Positions 1-11,600 of a stretch of 64,000 nucleotides of DNA are shown piece after piece. The position numbers were made by a program, and so were the translations under genes. The notes beneath the pieces are model-generated. The model saw nothing but the letters and a program-made list of their open reading frames with translations, was not told where the DNA came from and ran no database searches. Where the stretch lies: positions 1 to 64,000 of the forward strand of contig JAIFAC010000322.1 in NCBI GenBank assembly GCA_026545765.1, written 5' to 3'. This DNA is from Plantago major. Its lineage: Eukaryota > Streptophyta > Magnoliopsida > Lamiales > Plantaginaceae. How positions within the stretch are numbered: the stretch's first letter is position 1; every line of letters begins with the position of its first letter.

Positions 1-131
1 CAAACAAACAACTGCAAGCCCAGCTTTTCCCAGGTCAATGTAATCCTCTTCCAGATTATGAATTTAGTTCACATGCCTCAAACAACCTCTCGGTGGTGGT
101 CAAGTAACCCGGTGGTGTTGTTTTAATTACC
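1..131 (-). other. ATXR3: ATXR3 exon 13 (partial), continues beyond left edge
   Basis: On the minus strand this reads as a post-SET segment containing EACELNS and, in shifted frame, EEDYIDLGKAGL. In the family this lies after the SYLNLTG block. A TAG acceptor at 132-134 is the likely exon start. A short piece expected between SYLNLTG and this exon was not found, so a small exon may be missed. The remaining several hundred C-terminal residues lie outside the window. Confidence 0.7.
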
Positions 132-3100
132 CTACAAAGCGAACCATTTGTTAGATGTTGGGCTTGATCATATTATGAAATCCCGAAGAAACCCATTATG
201 GAAATAGAGCGGCAGGATAAATCACAAGTTAACAACTCAACAGCCATCTCCAAATGCGTATAACTAGTAATTTTAGAATGCTTGACCATCAAACTCATGA
301 AGCTGCAACTTAGTATCTACAACTTTTGGTAAGCCCAGTGGCGCTTCACCTGTCAGGTTCAGATAACTACTGCAGCAAACCTGGTTGCCACATAAACAAA
401 CAAGAAGCCTGCGTACTCCTCCTTGCTCTTGAGAAGCTTGTTGATCATCATTAGAATAAACTTACCAAGAAATAAAAGTCATTTGCTCATGAGAGATATG
501 AGAGGCTTCATAATCCAAGCTGACCTCTGTAACCAACGATTGTAGTCAAGCGTGATCTCTTCACCATAGGCCATTTGGCCTTACAGGAATATATTGTCCA
601 ATCTGGTATTGACCATCAACAGCAGTGACCTGTCATCATAACAATGAGGCCGAATGAGGTTACATTACTGTGAGTATGAATATATTCCAATGGCTGAGCC
701 ATTTATGTTAGGCATCTGACAGTGTGTTGCAATCTGCAAACTAAGAGCTTCAGAATCATAGATCTACACCATTCCCTAAATCATCTAAAGCTAACAATAT
801 GTGAGGAAGATTTACCCATTTTAATATGCTAAGAATCAAAGACCTTAGAAATATCTTAAGATGAGCTTTGAAGCTTTACCAAAATACCCAACTAACAGAA
901 AGGTAGAGAGCACTTTTACATTAGGGAGTTAGATTGACTCCCATTTGCATTCAAAGTCCCTCTATTTACATCTTTTTTTATTGAGTGCATTAAATACGAT
1001 AATATGCAGAAGAAACCCAGGCAATAATGCATTATATTTGTTCCCTATAGAGATACAAAGAGAATCACTTTACATTTCTATACCAATTTAACTTGCAGGC
1101 ATTGAGTTCTCAGAGTACACCCTAGAAACATATAGTTTGTTTTATGCTTACAGAGAATACACATTTTCTGACAGGTTTACATACTGCAATCTTCAGAAAT
1201 AAACCAGACAAACAAAATAGAGCCATTGGTCCCTATATAACGGGTAATAAATAGAACAGAACTATCAGAGTACGTGCTTTGCTTCACAATTAGGTTTACA
1301 TGGTGACAAATCCGACTTGCATAATTTGCCTTGTGCATTGCATCAACAACAACTAAATCATATCCATCAGCATCACCCCATTGAATGATTAAATTAGCTA
1401 CATTTCATGAGATTAACTGAAAGAAAATAAATGCATGTAGATTAAACATGATTTTAAGAATAAAACTTGAACATGAAACACTTACGGTTCAATAACACTA
1501 TATTAGTTTTTGGGGTCTTTGGTACTTCAGCTATAATGTAAATACTCTTTACGTTTGCAGATTACTTTTCGTTTAACCTAGAGAATCTTGACTAATCCAC
1601 GCAACTCGTGGGTTTTCTTTCTAGCATGCACGTTGAGACATTGAATTCGGTAAATCCTTTTTAGTATTCGATCAGTAATCTAAGTACAATAGTAGATTTT
1701 CAAATGAATGTAGTGCAATCAACTCCAGTGGCTATACATGTAAGAGGAGATTCATCTGGTACTTTTGCTTTCTCCTCTCATTTGCTGAAATACTATTATC
1801 ATATCTAATTACAAGTCCGACTCAGATTCACGACAGTATTCATTGGGCATGTTTCCTATCCATACAGTAGCTATATATATACACACACCAGTCCGAGTCA
1901 GGACCTTTCATTTGTGTTATAATTTATTGGACAAGTTGTCACATAAAGAACAGTTAGAGACCTATTATATCAATCGACTGCACAATGGTGGAGTACAAAC
2001 GAACACCAACAAAATATGCCTTGAAACATGTATGATATTTATTATTTAGAAATAATAACCAAATTAGGATTGTACCTTTGGTCTCTCAAGATATATGTTG
2101 TAGAACTCTGGTGCTGGTTCATCCTTATTCTTTTGTAAAGCACGGATACCGTCTTGTTTCTCATACCATTTCCAAGTCGGATAAACCTATACAGGTCACA
2201 CCAAAAGAGGTCGAATCTGAAGAGTACCTTACAAACATTACATATTCATGCTCCTTCAAAACAGTTTTACAAACACTTTCTATTAACCTACAGACCCTAT
2301 ATTACGGGCGGCAAGTGGGTGGGAATACACATAGGTGCAAATACATAATATACAAATTAACATAGAAAAACCTGTTCTCAGGACATAGGCCTTCATTTTT
2401 ATGCCACAATATGGCGACAAAATTAACTACTGTACCAATCTCTCCATACAATATGTATTTGAAACAAATTGATAGAAGAAGGCAAGATGATATAATATCT
2501 GGATTTGTTTTCAGAGTTGATTACAAGAGTACACTTACCTCCCCAAAATTCAACAACAAAATCATCTTAACTAAAAGCCACCTTGTTTTATTGCAAAGAA
2601 CTCCAAGCCCTGGTAGGAGAAGGTGGTCAGAGGGCATAAACTAAAAATGATCTGGTAAAGGTGGTATAAACAACATATTTAGTAGCATGATAGTACAATA
2701 ATGCAATAACCTTTCTGTAGGCAACATACTTGTCCTCAGGCGACTATCAATTGCCTTTATAATGAACTGGCAAAGGCGCGTAGTCCTTTTGTCATAGTTC
2801 TCCCTTGCCGATTCCACTAATTCTTCAAATACAGGCTTCAAAGGTACACCATCGGAGTGTTACCAGAACCGGTGAAGTTCTTACTTGCTTGTTGAAGAGC
2901 GAAGCAGTACATCTTCAATGAACAAATGCTTATCAACAAGTGACCAATCTGATTCATCTGGCATGGAATCCAGAAGGAGATTATGAGTGTATGGATCGAT
3001 GCCGTACACTTCTTGCTCAATCACCTCCTCTCCTAGCGATTTCCTGGGTTTGTAATCCTTTACTTCAGGGATTTCCATGTCGGACTCCTCAGTGCCATTT

Positions 3101-6100
3101 CTTTGAAGGTGAACTTCTCATCGTAGTCCTCAGGTAAAGACACTTGCATCTTTCTTTTCACTTCCTCCTCATCTGCAACTATGACATAGTGATCAATGAC
3201 TTCATACTTCCTGGTAACAGGAGGTACAAGACTGGCTTTTGTCATCTGAGCACCCACTCTCGATCATCAGCCCAGAATCAAACCCATAATCAGGTGTGAA
3301 GTTTGTTTCCCTCCTTGACTCCGTGTTGCAGTAGCTGACTGTAACTCCACATCACTTTCTGTCTCAGAAGCTGTACTCTCCTGTCTGTCTCACTTCCAGG
3401 AGAAGATTTGTCAAAGTCATCTGATGTGTCACTTCCAGAATCAAAAGATTTTTGTTTAGTTTAGACTGTCGTCTTGGGTTTCCCGATCAGATGCATAATC
3501 CCAGAATCAGCATATCCATTGGCAGATGAAGAGCCGTTACTCCTATAAGACTGCTTCTTTTGGATAATTTAGTCAGGTTCTTTTTATACTTTGAGGAGCA
3601 GACAAAAACCCTGGAGGATGAAGTCTTTCCACGATTTCATCATCTCATCCTTCCATAAGCCAGTTTGAACTCTTTTAGAGATTTTATATAGTCTATTAAA
3701 TAATTTGGTAATGTGTTCCAAGTCCCTAGCATCACCCTGGTTTTAGTTCTGATGAAACAAAGATAGAAGTCAATGACTGGCCAAAGTCCATTAGAAAAGG
3801 GCATAAAAGGCAGTTAAGAAGAAGGCTGCATAGCCTCAAAACAAATAGAAACACATTTCTCTTCCTGTCAACTTGCGATGGTCCAGAGAATATAGGAAGA
3901 GTTGGCAATATATACTCCAAATAAAAAAATAAAAACTGAAAGGCCTTTTCCCATTAATATGAACTGTGAAAATAAACAGGCAGCACAACTTTCTTGTAAG
4001 AGATCAGATCAGATCTACTAGTAAGGGCTCCCTGACTCAGCGGTGGTCAGGTGGGCATATTACCGCAGCTCACCCCTCCGATTTTTTGGCAGAGGGCTGT
4101 TTACAAGTCTGCAACTCAGCCCGGCAGGTGAGTTCAACAACAGAACAACTAACTGCTGTACCAAAAATCCTCACTATACTTTTTTTGAAAGGTAATAAGA
4201 AATTTTATTAGAGAGATAAATACAAGGGATGTGTATTCAGCAACTTAGACATAAGGACACTAGCTACTACAATCAGGCAAAGGTTGCTTGCAGCTCCATT
4301 AAAGCTGCAAAGTAACAACCAAAAACTGTTGAGAAAATTCCTATCCGAGTTAGAAACATCTTTGAAACATCTGTTGTTTCTCTCAATCCAAATGCACCAA
4401 ATAACACAGCCTGGAATGAGATTCCACAAAATATTCGAATCTTTATCCTTCAAAATCCTTCTCCAATCCCTCACTCACTATACTTGAATGGTAGGAGTAA
4501 CATATAAAAAGTCAAAATGCATTTATGGGCTCGAAGGCATCGAAAGGAATAAAAATCAATAAACTGCTGCAACACATAGCGAAAACTGTTCACTAATCCA
4601 TTGTCACTACCATCAAGTTGGGAACTGGAAATAAACAAGACTTACTCATTGCACATCGCTTGATGTCTTCTTTCACAGAGTTCAAGCCACAGCTTGCATA
4701 ATACCCATTTTTCATTCTCTCCTCAATGTCAGCAACCTGTGGGTGACAGAAAAAATTTGAATGAGATTGGTTAGCTTCCAGGCCATCTCAAAGAAGGGTA
4801 CAAAAACAATCACCAAAGAGAATGAAAAGGTAAATAACCAAACATAATGGCATGCACAGTACCTTGGCCTCAAAAAACTCAAATGTATTATTTTTCATGA
4901 TATTCCTTAGACTTGAAGCAATGAATTCCTCCATTCTCTTATACCCATTTCCATACTTCTTCATAGCCAAGCGCGCATAATTGAGCATCTCTAGAGGAGA
5001 TCGATGAAGACTTTCTAGCATCAAAGAGCTTGGATCTTTTATACAAGCTACGTCGAAATAACTGATTTGCTGAGTCCCTTTTAGCTGAATTTTCTAGATA
5101 TTCCTTGAGCCCACTGGAGTACTCCATCTGATTGGAAGTTGATGGCCCCTTATCGGTTAAGTGATTAAGGCTGCGCATTTTATATTGTGGGGGAAAGTTC
5201 CTGATCCAATTAATATGAGGAAATTTTCCAACCAGATCTTCTAGCTGGGCACAGCCTCTAATATCTACAGATGACAAACATGGGAGGCGATGGAAGAAGT
5301 TCCTCAAGCAAGCCAGAAGAAATTCCAGTACAGCAGCGTAGCATTATAGATGTAATCTTTTCTCTGTTGTAACCATTCTGTAAGATAAGAAATCTATCAG
5401 AATCAAATTACCAGGCAAACAATTAGTTTGCAAAATTTCTTCAACTCAAATAGTGTAAGGTGGAAACAAAATTAAAATATATAAACAGTAATTAAATATA
5501 TAAAAGTGAAACTTACCATTATATTCAGTATTACAGTATCAGACCCATTAGGAGCAGTGCTGGAAAAGTCAACCTGTCTAGAAATATTTTGTAGAACTTG
5601 ACTACTGATTTCCAGTGCTTGCAAATCGAAGCAGCATAGATGAGAGACTTCAGATCAGCTCTAAGAAAATAAAATATCCTCGCCAAAACATGACCATTAA
5701 GAAGGTCCAGCTGCCACTCTCAACTTCAGGAACCGATTCAATTCCCTTGTTAAGGGTAATGTCAGAACATAAATCATCAAGCGAGCAATCATCTTTCTGA
5801 AGAGTTGATTCATCCTCTTCAATTCCATACTCCTCTTCAGTCCCATCAGTCTAGCTCTTTTACTAGAGCGAAAATGATCTGCAACATTAGTTTAGAGGAG
5901 AATCTCATCATCTAATCATAAACAACAAGAATTAGAATTTAGAAATATACATGAACTAAGCATGGGCCAAGCCGCCTAAGTATCATTTCATAGACAAAAA
6001 CAAGGTAAAGGCAACAATATTAGCAGAATATGTGAACATTACTGCAAGCTTTTCTTTTTACCTAATTAAATTGCTAAAAGGAAAATTACATATACCCCAC

Positions 6101-9100
6101 CTACTAGATGGCCTCTTTACACATTAGTCAATGATGTTTGATTTATTAAAACTGGGTCCAAAATAATTACATCCAAGTGCAGAAAGTGTATACGATCATT
6201 TTTATTTTGGACCTATATTGCAATTATTTTTGAACATTTTTGGACCCAGATGTAATTGTTGAATTGGGAGGGCCTTATCTGTAATTGGAGCATCTAGAAG
6301 GGGGCCTATATGTAATTCCCCGCTAAAAGGAAAAAATTACATATACCCCTACTAGATGGCCTCTTTACACATTAGTCCCTGATCATTTGAACACATGGGA
6401 TAATGATGGTCGATGACAGGAAGTACTGGAGAAAAGCTATCTGAGATTGCACAAGAACTTGAAAAGAGAATGAATATACCATAAGTGTATTTCTCCATCT
6501 CCTTTTGGGCTGTCTGGCATTAATCCAAGGATCAAGGACTTCATTGATTGCAGCAGCAAACTCTAAACTCTTGTAGGACTTCATCACCAATTCATGGAGC
6601 TTTCCTCGGGTGTATCCAATAAATTGTGGATGCAAGTCGTGGAAGCCGCCAAGTCAATCTGGTCAGATAGAACACTCTTTGTTTGAATGAGAAGTGGAAG
6701 AAGTTACACTGTTCTCATGCTCGGTTATTCCAGAAAGTTCAGGTGGCAAGTTGAGTGGAACCCAAAGTTTATCGCGTTTTCTAAAAATACTGCTATGCTT
6801 CTGAATGACTCCTTGATCAGCCATTCCTTGCAACTCTGCAAATGATGAAGGGCCTCGCTCATGCCCAGCACCATCAAGGTAATACCAATCACCTAAATGC
6901 AACTGCAACTCATATACTCTGCAAAGCGATCTTTTGGTATAGTGAATGATGCTGCCTTCTTCCAGGAATCATGAGAGTCTAGTTCACGAGAACTCTTTGG
7001 TGACTATCTTGAGACGACCTCTTTGTATCACGGTTGTGGAATATAGTCGTGATGACTTACCAGAGTATCTTTCTTTTCCTTTAGCCTTGCCACGTGGTTC
7101 AGATATAAATGATCCATGGTCAGTCACCACACAAGCATTTATCCTGATCACGGGAAGCATAGTTCCTTTTACCCCCCTGGCAAGTACAGATTTGGATTGG
7201 CTTGATCTACTGCTGGGATCATTCAACTCGTCCACTAAGGTAAAAGCCCATGATGGCAAGTCAAGCCTTCTGCTCAAGGATGGATAATACAGCTCATCTG
7301 TTCTCTGCCACGAGGATCTTCACAGCGGACTTGGGCATCTGACATAGCAGGTAGCCATCATTGAGAACAAGCTTCCTTCTCCAAGGATTATCTATAGTAG
7401 ATTCATCATTTATCTTCCAGTCGCCTCCCTTTAGTGCCCATTGACCAGAAAACCATCCACGGTATCACTACAACATAGTTCAGAATCCTTTTAGGAGGAC
7501 AGTGATTCTGCATGGTCTTTATTTTCATATTCAGAAACACCAGATGAATACGGCAACTTTATCATCACAATGTTCAACTATTTGCAGTTGGTTCCGAAAA
7601 TAACCTGTTATGCAGCAGAAATGCAGATCATTTATCATCACAGGTATAAGACCTCTGCAGTCGACTAAATAAGATGATACTCGCTGAGTGCAGCATACCA
7701 GAATACATGTGCAACATTCTCGTCCTTGAGAGACATCAAGCATTCAATGAATAAAAGTTGTTTGCATGATGAAGTGCAACATTAGAATAAAACCAAACAG
7801 CACAACATTCACATGCATGGCAAGCTTTTCATGGGTAAAAGCCAAAAACACAATTGAGCATCTTAAAGACACCAGCGGAATAAATGACAATGAGGTATTA
7901 ATATTAATTGTAACAACTTTTTTTAACCGAGTATTATTGCACCACTATGAAGAAGGAAACTACCAAATAGTGTAACAACGTTAACAACTTCTGGGCTTCT
8001 GGGGTAAGTTCAACACAGGAAAAAAAAAACTAAAATAAAAAAGAAGCACCACAAGAAATGCAAAAAAAGCAACAGCAATGTGTTAGAAAAAAAATCAGCA
8101 ATAAACTATTGTATGATAATTTAATACTCCCTCCCATTTTTTATACAAGATGTTTTGGATTTTTGTCTATTTGGTAAATAAGATGTTTTAAGAGATTCTA
8201 TCATGTTAGTGCGTTTTTTTACCATTTTTTCACCATAATTTTATTGTTGTTCATTAAGTTTTTAATGGACTCTAAAAAACTAAGCATATTTCTCATCTTC
8301 TATAGGTGGGTTTTTTGTCCAAAACTTTCATTTTTGTTATCAATATTATTGAAGTCTTAATTTGTGTCAAAAAGCCAAAACATGTTGAATAAAAAATAGG
8401 AGGGAGGATAAATTCATAGGATCGAACTTAAAAATGTAAATGGACGCCTGAAGACACCATTATAAACTGGCAGAAGTATGAACAACCATCCAGCCATGAA
8501 AAATGTGACAAGAGATGAATACCTTCGAACTTTCCCCAGCTCTCCCAATCACCATGCTCAATAGTCATTTCTAGCACTTCTGCAAAAAGACAAGATCATG
8601 ACGTCAGTACCTCAAGTGGTAACTCTCTGTAACCACGACAATTTATTGATAGGTGTTCAGGTTGCAGAAGGCAAAACGGAAAATATAAAGCTATGATAAC
8701 CTCTTACATCAAGAATATGGTAAGAGTTACTCTCAAGACTTTCAGGGAATAAAAGGAATGAAACTTCATAACCAATAAAAGATTTACATACCAGCAATTA
8801 TCTCAAGTTCCTTCCCTGGGATGAAAGTAATCCCCTTAAGAAAAGCTCCAACTCTCTCGTCAATACGGAGATCTTCTCCAGTCTCAGTTACAACTAAACC
8901 ATTGTGAGTATTAGATATCACAAGAGTAGGGGCTGGGGCCAATAATTCCTCATCAGCCAGACTAGATGGAGTTCCCTTACCATTATCTTCTAACAGATTA
9001 CCAGGAGCTTCAGGAGGGCATACAAGTTGAGTAACTGATTCTGGCACAACTGAAGGAAAATTAGCAGGCATCAAAGGGGAAACTGCATTTTCAACAGTTA

Positions 9101-10975
9101 CCCACCTGTCACCATCAAAGTGCTTAATAAAGTGATCTGATGCGAGATGTCCTTCATCGACAAGGGTTATAGATCACACAACTTAGTGGGGCCCCGTTCT
9201 TCACCAAATTGATCGAGGTAGTACCACTTTCCAGAAAATGCATCTATCACCACAGGGACATGTGGCGGTGTATCACAAATATCCATGTCTTCTTCCATCG
9301 ATGCAGGCTCTTCAGTAACTCCATTTTCCATAGAAGGTTCCACATTTCCTGAAGGACTATTATGCAGCTCTTCACCATGGCGCAGCGAGCTGGCAGCTTT
9401 TCATTAGAGCAATTGCCATTATCCAGTTTTCTCTATCATCCGATTCTTTAGCTACACTTTTCGAATCCCATCCAGCCAAGCCCTTCGTACCATACCTCCC
9501 TTCTTGATCTTTGTGAAGATTGGATCGTTTCTCACCTACTCCACCTTTCCGGTATGTTTGACGTTGGCCACTATACCTACCTCGATCTTGTGGTGATCTT
9601 TCTATAGAAGGACTACGGTCTCTATCATCACGGTTTCGCCCTGAATCACGAGGCGGCGTGGGCGTGACTAGGGCTTGGTACCTGTTATCATAGCGACGAC
9701 TACGATCATAAGGGGACATACTCCTGTCCTGCTGATGATTCCGGTCATTAGGAGACTTATCATGTCGGGCTGGGCTGTGGGCCCTGTCATAATTGCGAGA
9801 ACGTTCATTTGGAGATTGATGTGGACTGCTAATTCGTCTATCATTCAGTGATCTACGAATCAGAATACCTTGAAGAGTACCTTTCAGGGGTATATTCCTT
9901 GATGAGGAAGATGAAGCCTTCTTATATGTCCTACCAGAATAGTGATCGGAAGAGAATCGGCTACCATCATCAAGCTTCCTGTTTTTGAGCTGGCATAATC
10001 ATCATAATCAACATGGTACTTCCTCTCACTACTATCAGAATCATTACCGTGGCGCTTCAACCTGTTACTGAAGGAACGGTCCCTTGCATAGTTCTGCCCA
10101 TTGCTGATATCAGTCTTCAGAAAACCTTCCTCCCTGCACCTTTGTAACTGTTCTTTGGTGTCCTCTCTGCCTCATATCTGAGGCAAACTTCCTGAACTGC
10201 TGACTACCACTGCCACTTTTACGAAATTCTTTGTCAGTGGTATGCTTACCTGATGGAGGAGGAGGAGAGTCCTCTCGCATTTCCATCCTTTCTCCTTGGG
10301 AGGTGACCAATCATATTCAGCTTTCCAGCCCTTCTCTTTTCCAGCAGGTTGATTCCATTCATTGTCCCGGTCAATTTCCATCCTCTCTCCTTGGCAGATG
10401 GTGACGCCCATTCACGATCACCTTTCCATCCTTTGTCCTTGGGAGGATCATGCCTTCGTGAATTTTTGGAGTAAGAATACTGATCAGCCTTATTATGTCA
10501 GTATCATTTCTGTACCACCTTTCAGGAACAATTCCCTTTCTCCAATTCATCCTTGGAATTCGGTCCAATTCACCAGCATTCCTTCTCCACCTCCAGGAAC
10601 AAATTCACCCTTCTCAATCTCCTCCTTATCTCATACCTCCTGGCGGACCTTTCCGGTGGTACAAACTCCCCATTCTCAATAGGCAAAGTACCCAGTTCAC
10701 CTTCCTCTACTTCATCCTTACTATCATCAACGTTAACATTAACAGACACCTCGTCGTTTTTCTTTTGAGAATCAGCAGCTGGCACTGCTGCAGTGAGCTT
10801 TACTTCCCTTAACTTTTTTGACCTTCATCTTGGGTTTCACTTTACTACTAGCCACCTTGACTGAAGAATTGGAAGAGGGATTAAGCTGCTGCTTTGTGCT
10901 GGTCCCATTGCCACAAACTGTAAACTTGTCCATGATGAGCTGTGAAGGTGCACATGCAACACCCCCATCGCCCAT
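1..10975 (-). CDS. ATXR3: ATXR3/SDG2-like histone H3K4 methyltransferase, 3' end off the window
   Basis: Large nuclear SET-domain protein; the Arabidopsis family member (SDG2) deposits most H3K4me3. Conserved blocks occur in family order on the minus strand: N-terminus MGDGGVACAPSQL, acidic EVEEGELGTL, an R/S/D-rich region, two GYF-like segments (GKWYYLDQFGEERGP near 9.2 kb; GDWYYLDGAGHERGP near 6.85 kb), an F-box/LRR-like part (5.5-5.9 kb and 4.9-5.4 kb), the NQLFRRSLYKRSKL block, GAQMTKASLVPPVTRKYEV, and a SET domain spread over small exons. About 13 exons can be placed, most with GT/AG borders: 8792-10975, 8523-8579, 6480-7604, 5517-5878, 4863-5377, 4646-4736, 2711-c.3690, 2539-2609, 2076-2186, 1274-c.1375, 525-629, 350-427 and below 131. 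Single-base indels break the frame in most long exons. The start is chosen because the first residues match the family N-terminus. Identity is near certain; a few borders are not. Confidence 0.95.
350..2609 (-). other. ATXR3: ATXR3 exons 8-12: SET domain
   Basis: Five short exons. 2539-2609 encodes the start of SET (CNK..GGF..DDFVVEF). 2076-2186 is fully in frame and encodes VYPTWKWYEKQDGIRALQKN through FYNIYLERPK. About 1274-1375 encodes GDADGYDLVVVDAMHKANYA, then the catalytic-pocket region ending in PNCEAK. 525-629 encodes VTAVDGQYQIG and AYGEEITLDYN, including the family's GEEIT.DY signature. 350-427 encodes the cysteine-bearing post-SET CLCGNQVC-like segment and SYLNLTG. Several single-base errors are visible (near 1290-1300 and 540-580). 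Introns between them (for example 630-1273) show no coding signal. Confidence 0.82.
2711..3690 (-). other. ATXR3: ATXR3 exon 7: pre-SET region
   Basis: A serine/acidic linker (SGSDTSDDFDKSSPGSETD) is followed by GAQMTKASLVPPVTRKYEV, ADEEEVKRKMQVSLPEDYD, VKDYKPRKSLGEEVIEQEVY, GIDPYTHNLLLDSMPDESDW, FTGSGNTPMVY and KPVFEELVESARENYDKRTT. This is the highly conserved stretch just N-terminal to SET. It is read only by switching frame at about 3251-3253, 3104-3106, 2893-2899, 2880, 2843 and 2733. Each switch is explained by one base missing from a short run. The 5' acceptor, near 3.68-3.70 kb, could not be fixed. Confidence 0.85.
4171..4484 (-). mobile_element. 5'-truncated LINE with 10-11 bp TSD in ATXR3 intron 6
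   Basis: The minus strand encodes an 88-residue tail (4208-4474) with IPGCVIWCIWIERNNRCF, the W..W.ERN..F signature at the C-terminus of plant LINE ORF2 proteins (zf-RVT region). After the stop comes a short 3' UTR ending in an A tract (T7 on the plus strand at 4180-4186). The direct repeat TCACTATACT lies at 4171-4180 and again at 4475-4484, and one further T is shared. This is a classic target-primed insertion, heavily 5' truncated, in the same orientation as the host gene. Confidence 0.85.
4646..5878 (-). other. ATXR3: ATXR3 exons 4-6: F-box/LRR-like region and post-LRR block
   Basis: Three exons: 5517-5878, 4863-5377 and 4646-4736. Exon 4 carries SSKRARLM, the acidic EEEYGIEEDES, LNGHVLARIFYFLRADLKSL and KHWKSVV, an F-box-like segment. 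Exon 5 carries RLPCLSSVDIRGCAQLEDL (leucine-rich repeat-like) and then AKRDSANQLFRRSLYKRSKL and GYKRMEEFIASSLRNIMK. Exon 6 carries VADIEERMKNGYYASCGLNS. Acceptors at 5879-5881, 5378-5380 and 4737-4739 and donors at 5515-5516, 4861-4862 and 4644-4645 follow GT/AG. One base is missing in the exon 5 run near 4975, and one is extra near 5290. Confidence 0.85.
6073..6382. mobile_element. Inverted/direct-repeat insert in ATXR3 intron
   Basis: A segment of about 57 bp (GCTAAAAGGAAA, then ATTACATATACCCC, then CTACTAGATGGCC) occurs at about 6073-6128. It recurs in the same orientation at 6322-6382. Between them, at about 6288-6318, lies an inverted copy (CATCTAGAAGGGGGCC then TATATGTAATTCCCC). The region is non-coding. 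It resembles the abundant small 'aattacatatacccc' TIR elements of plant genomes, here partly duplicated. Exact ends and superfamily are uncertain. Confidence 0.55.
6480..7604 (-). other. ATXR3: ATXR3 exon 3: second GYF-like segment
   Basis: Encodes FSGQWALKGGDWK, then KLVLNDGYLLCQMPKS, RRLDLPSWAFTLVDELND, RGVKGTMLPVIRINACVV, the second GYF-like block LHLGDWYYLDGAGHERGPSS, and HPQFIGYTRGKLHELVMKSY ending in NARQPKK. All are in the order known for the ATXR3 family. The 3' end is a TATG|GTATATTC donor. One adenine appears to be missing from an A run near 6503-6506, just before the exon end. The 5' acceptor (CAG at 7605-7607) is inferred. Confidence 0.85.
8127..8406. mobile_element. Stowaway-type MITE in ATXR3 intron 2
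   Basis: A 280-bp AT-rich element begins CTCCCTCCCATTTTTTATAC and ends with the near-perfect reverse complement, ATAAAAAATAGGAGGGAG. Terminal inverted repeats are about 32 bp and extend inward to CAAGATGTTTTGG. It is preceded by TA. CTCCCTCC is the hallmark end of Stowaway (Tc1/mariner-derived) MITEs. No coding capacity. It lies in the intron between the exons at 7604 and 8523. Confidence 0.85.
8792..10975 (-). other. ATXR3: ATXR3 exon 1: basic/RS-rich N-terminus and first GYF-like segment
   Basis: The longest coding exon. It opens with the start codon at 10973-10975. A lysine-rich stretch (KVKPKMKVKKVKG) follows, then the acidic DEVEEGELGTL motif. A long charged region rich in R, S, D and Y comes next (for example DRSRRYDNRYQ and DRDRSPSIERSPQDRGRY near 9.6 kb). 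The exon ends with a GYF-like segment (GKWYYLDQFGEERGPTKL, about 9190-9240) and PPEAPGNLLED near 9.0 kb. The donor is AG/CTG|GTATGT at 8791. The protein moves through all three frames, so several one-base errors lie within it. Confidence 0.88.
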
Positions 10976-11600
10976 GGAACGCCCAAAATACCAATAATTA
11001 ACGCAAGAAACCCTAATTCTCTTCTTCTCCCGGACTATTGATGCTCATACTGTATCTTCCTCCACACTTGGTACCAAAAACACCCTTCAATCCTTCAATC
11101 CGGCAAAACAAAACACCACACCAACAATTCGATAACAGAAGCAAGCCCAATCGAAGGTCGAAAGAAATAAAAACCCAAAATAAAGCGCAAATGCAGTACT
11201 AGGGTTTACAATAGCCCGCAAAATTGAGGAAGAGTTTTCTAGGGTTTTTGAATCTGGAGCTGGGAATTGAACAAGGAGCTGAGTGGTTGAATCGGAGAAG
11301 GAGTCAAGGTGAGTCGTCGGGTTGAGAATTTTGAGAGGGAAATAGTAGAGATGAAGGCTTACAGACAAGCAATTGGTTATTGGATCGATCGATTGATGAG
11401 AGGGAGAAGAAGAAGAAAAGAATAGCTAGCTCAACACGAACAAATCTCTCTCTCTCTCTGTATTGTATTCTACTACTAGTATTGTATAATTGTATTGTAT
11501 ATCTCTCTCGTTTCTAATTTCTCTGTAATGTAGAAACAAGAATTTGTTTGTGTGTGTGTCTATCTCTCTCTCTCTGTATAAATAAAATAAAATGTCGTCT
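10976..11600 (-). promoter_or_regulatory. ATXR3: ATXR3 5' leader and proximal promoter region
   Basis: This is the upstream side of the ATXR3 start codon. It contains CT-rich microsatellites on the plus strand (about 11446-11460 and 11563-11577; GA-rich in the direction of the gene), typical of plant 5' leaders. It also holds pyrimidine-rich stretches with TTTCTAGGGTTTTTG-type words near 11235-11255. No TATA box or transcription start could be fixed. An antisense ORF at 11087-11368 has no recognisable product and is treated as chance. Confidence 0.4.

Noticed and set aside
1..10975. Calling ATXR3 a pseudogene because of many frame breaks
   Set aside because: Breaks are single bases mostly in homopolymer-like runs, while protein sequence and splice sites are conserved; the NPH3 gene shows the same defect.
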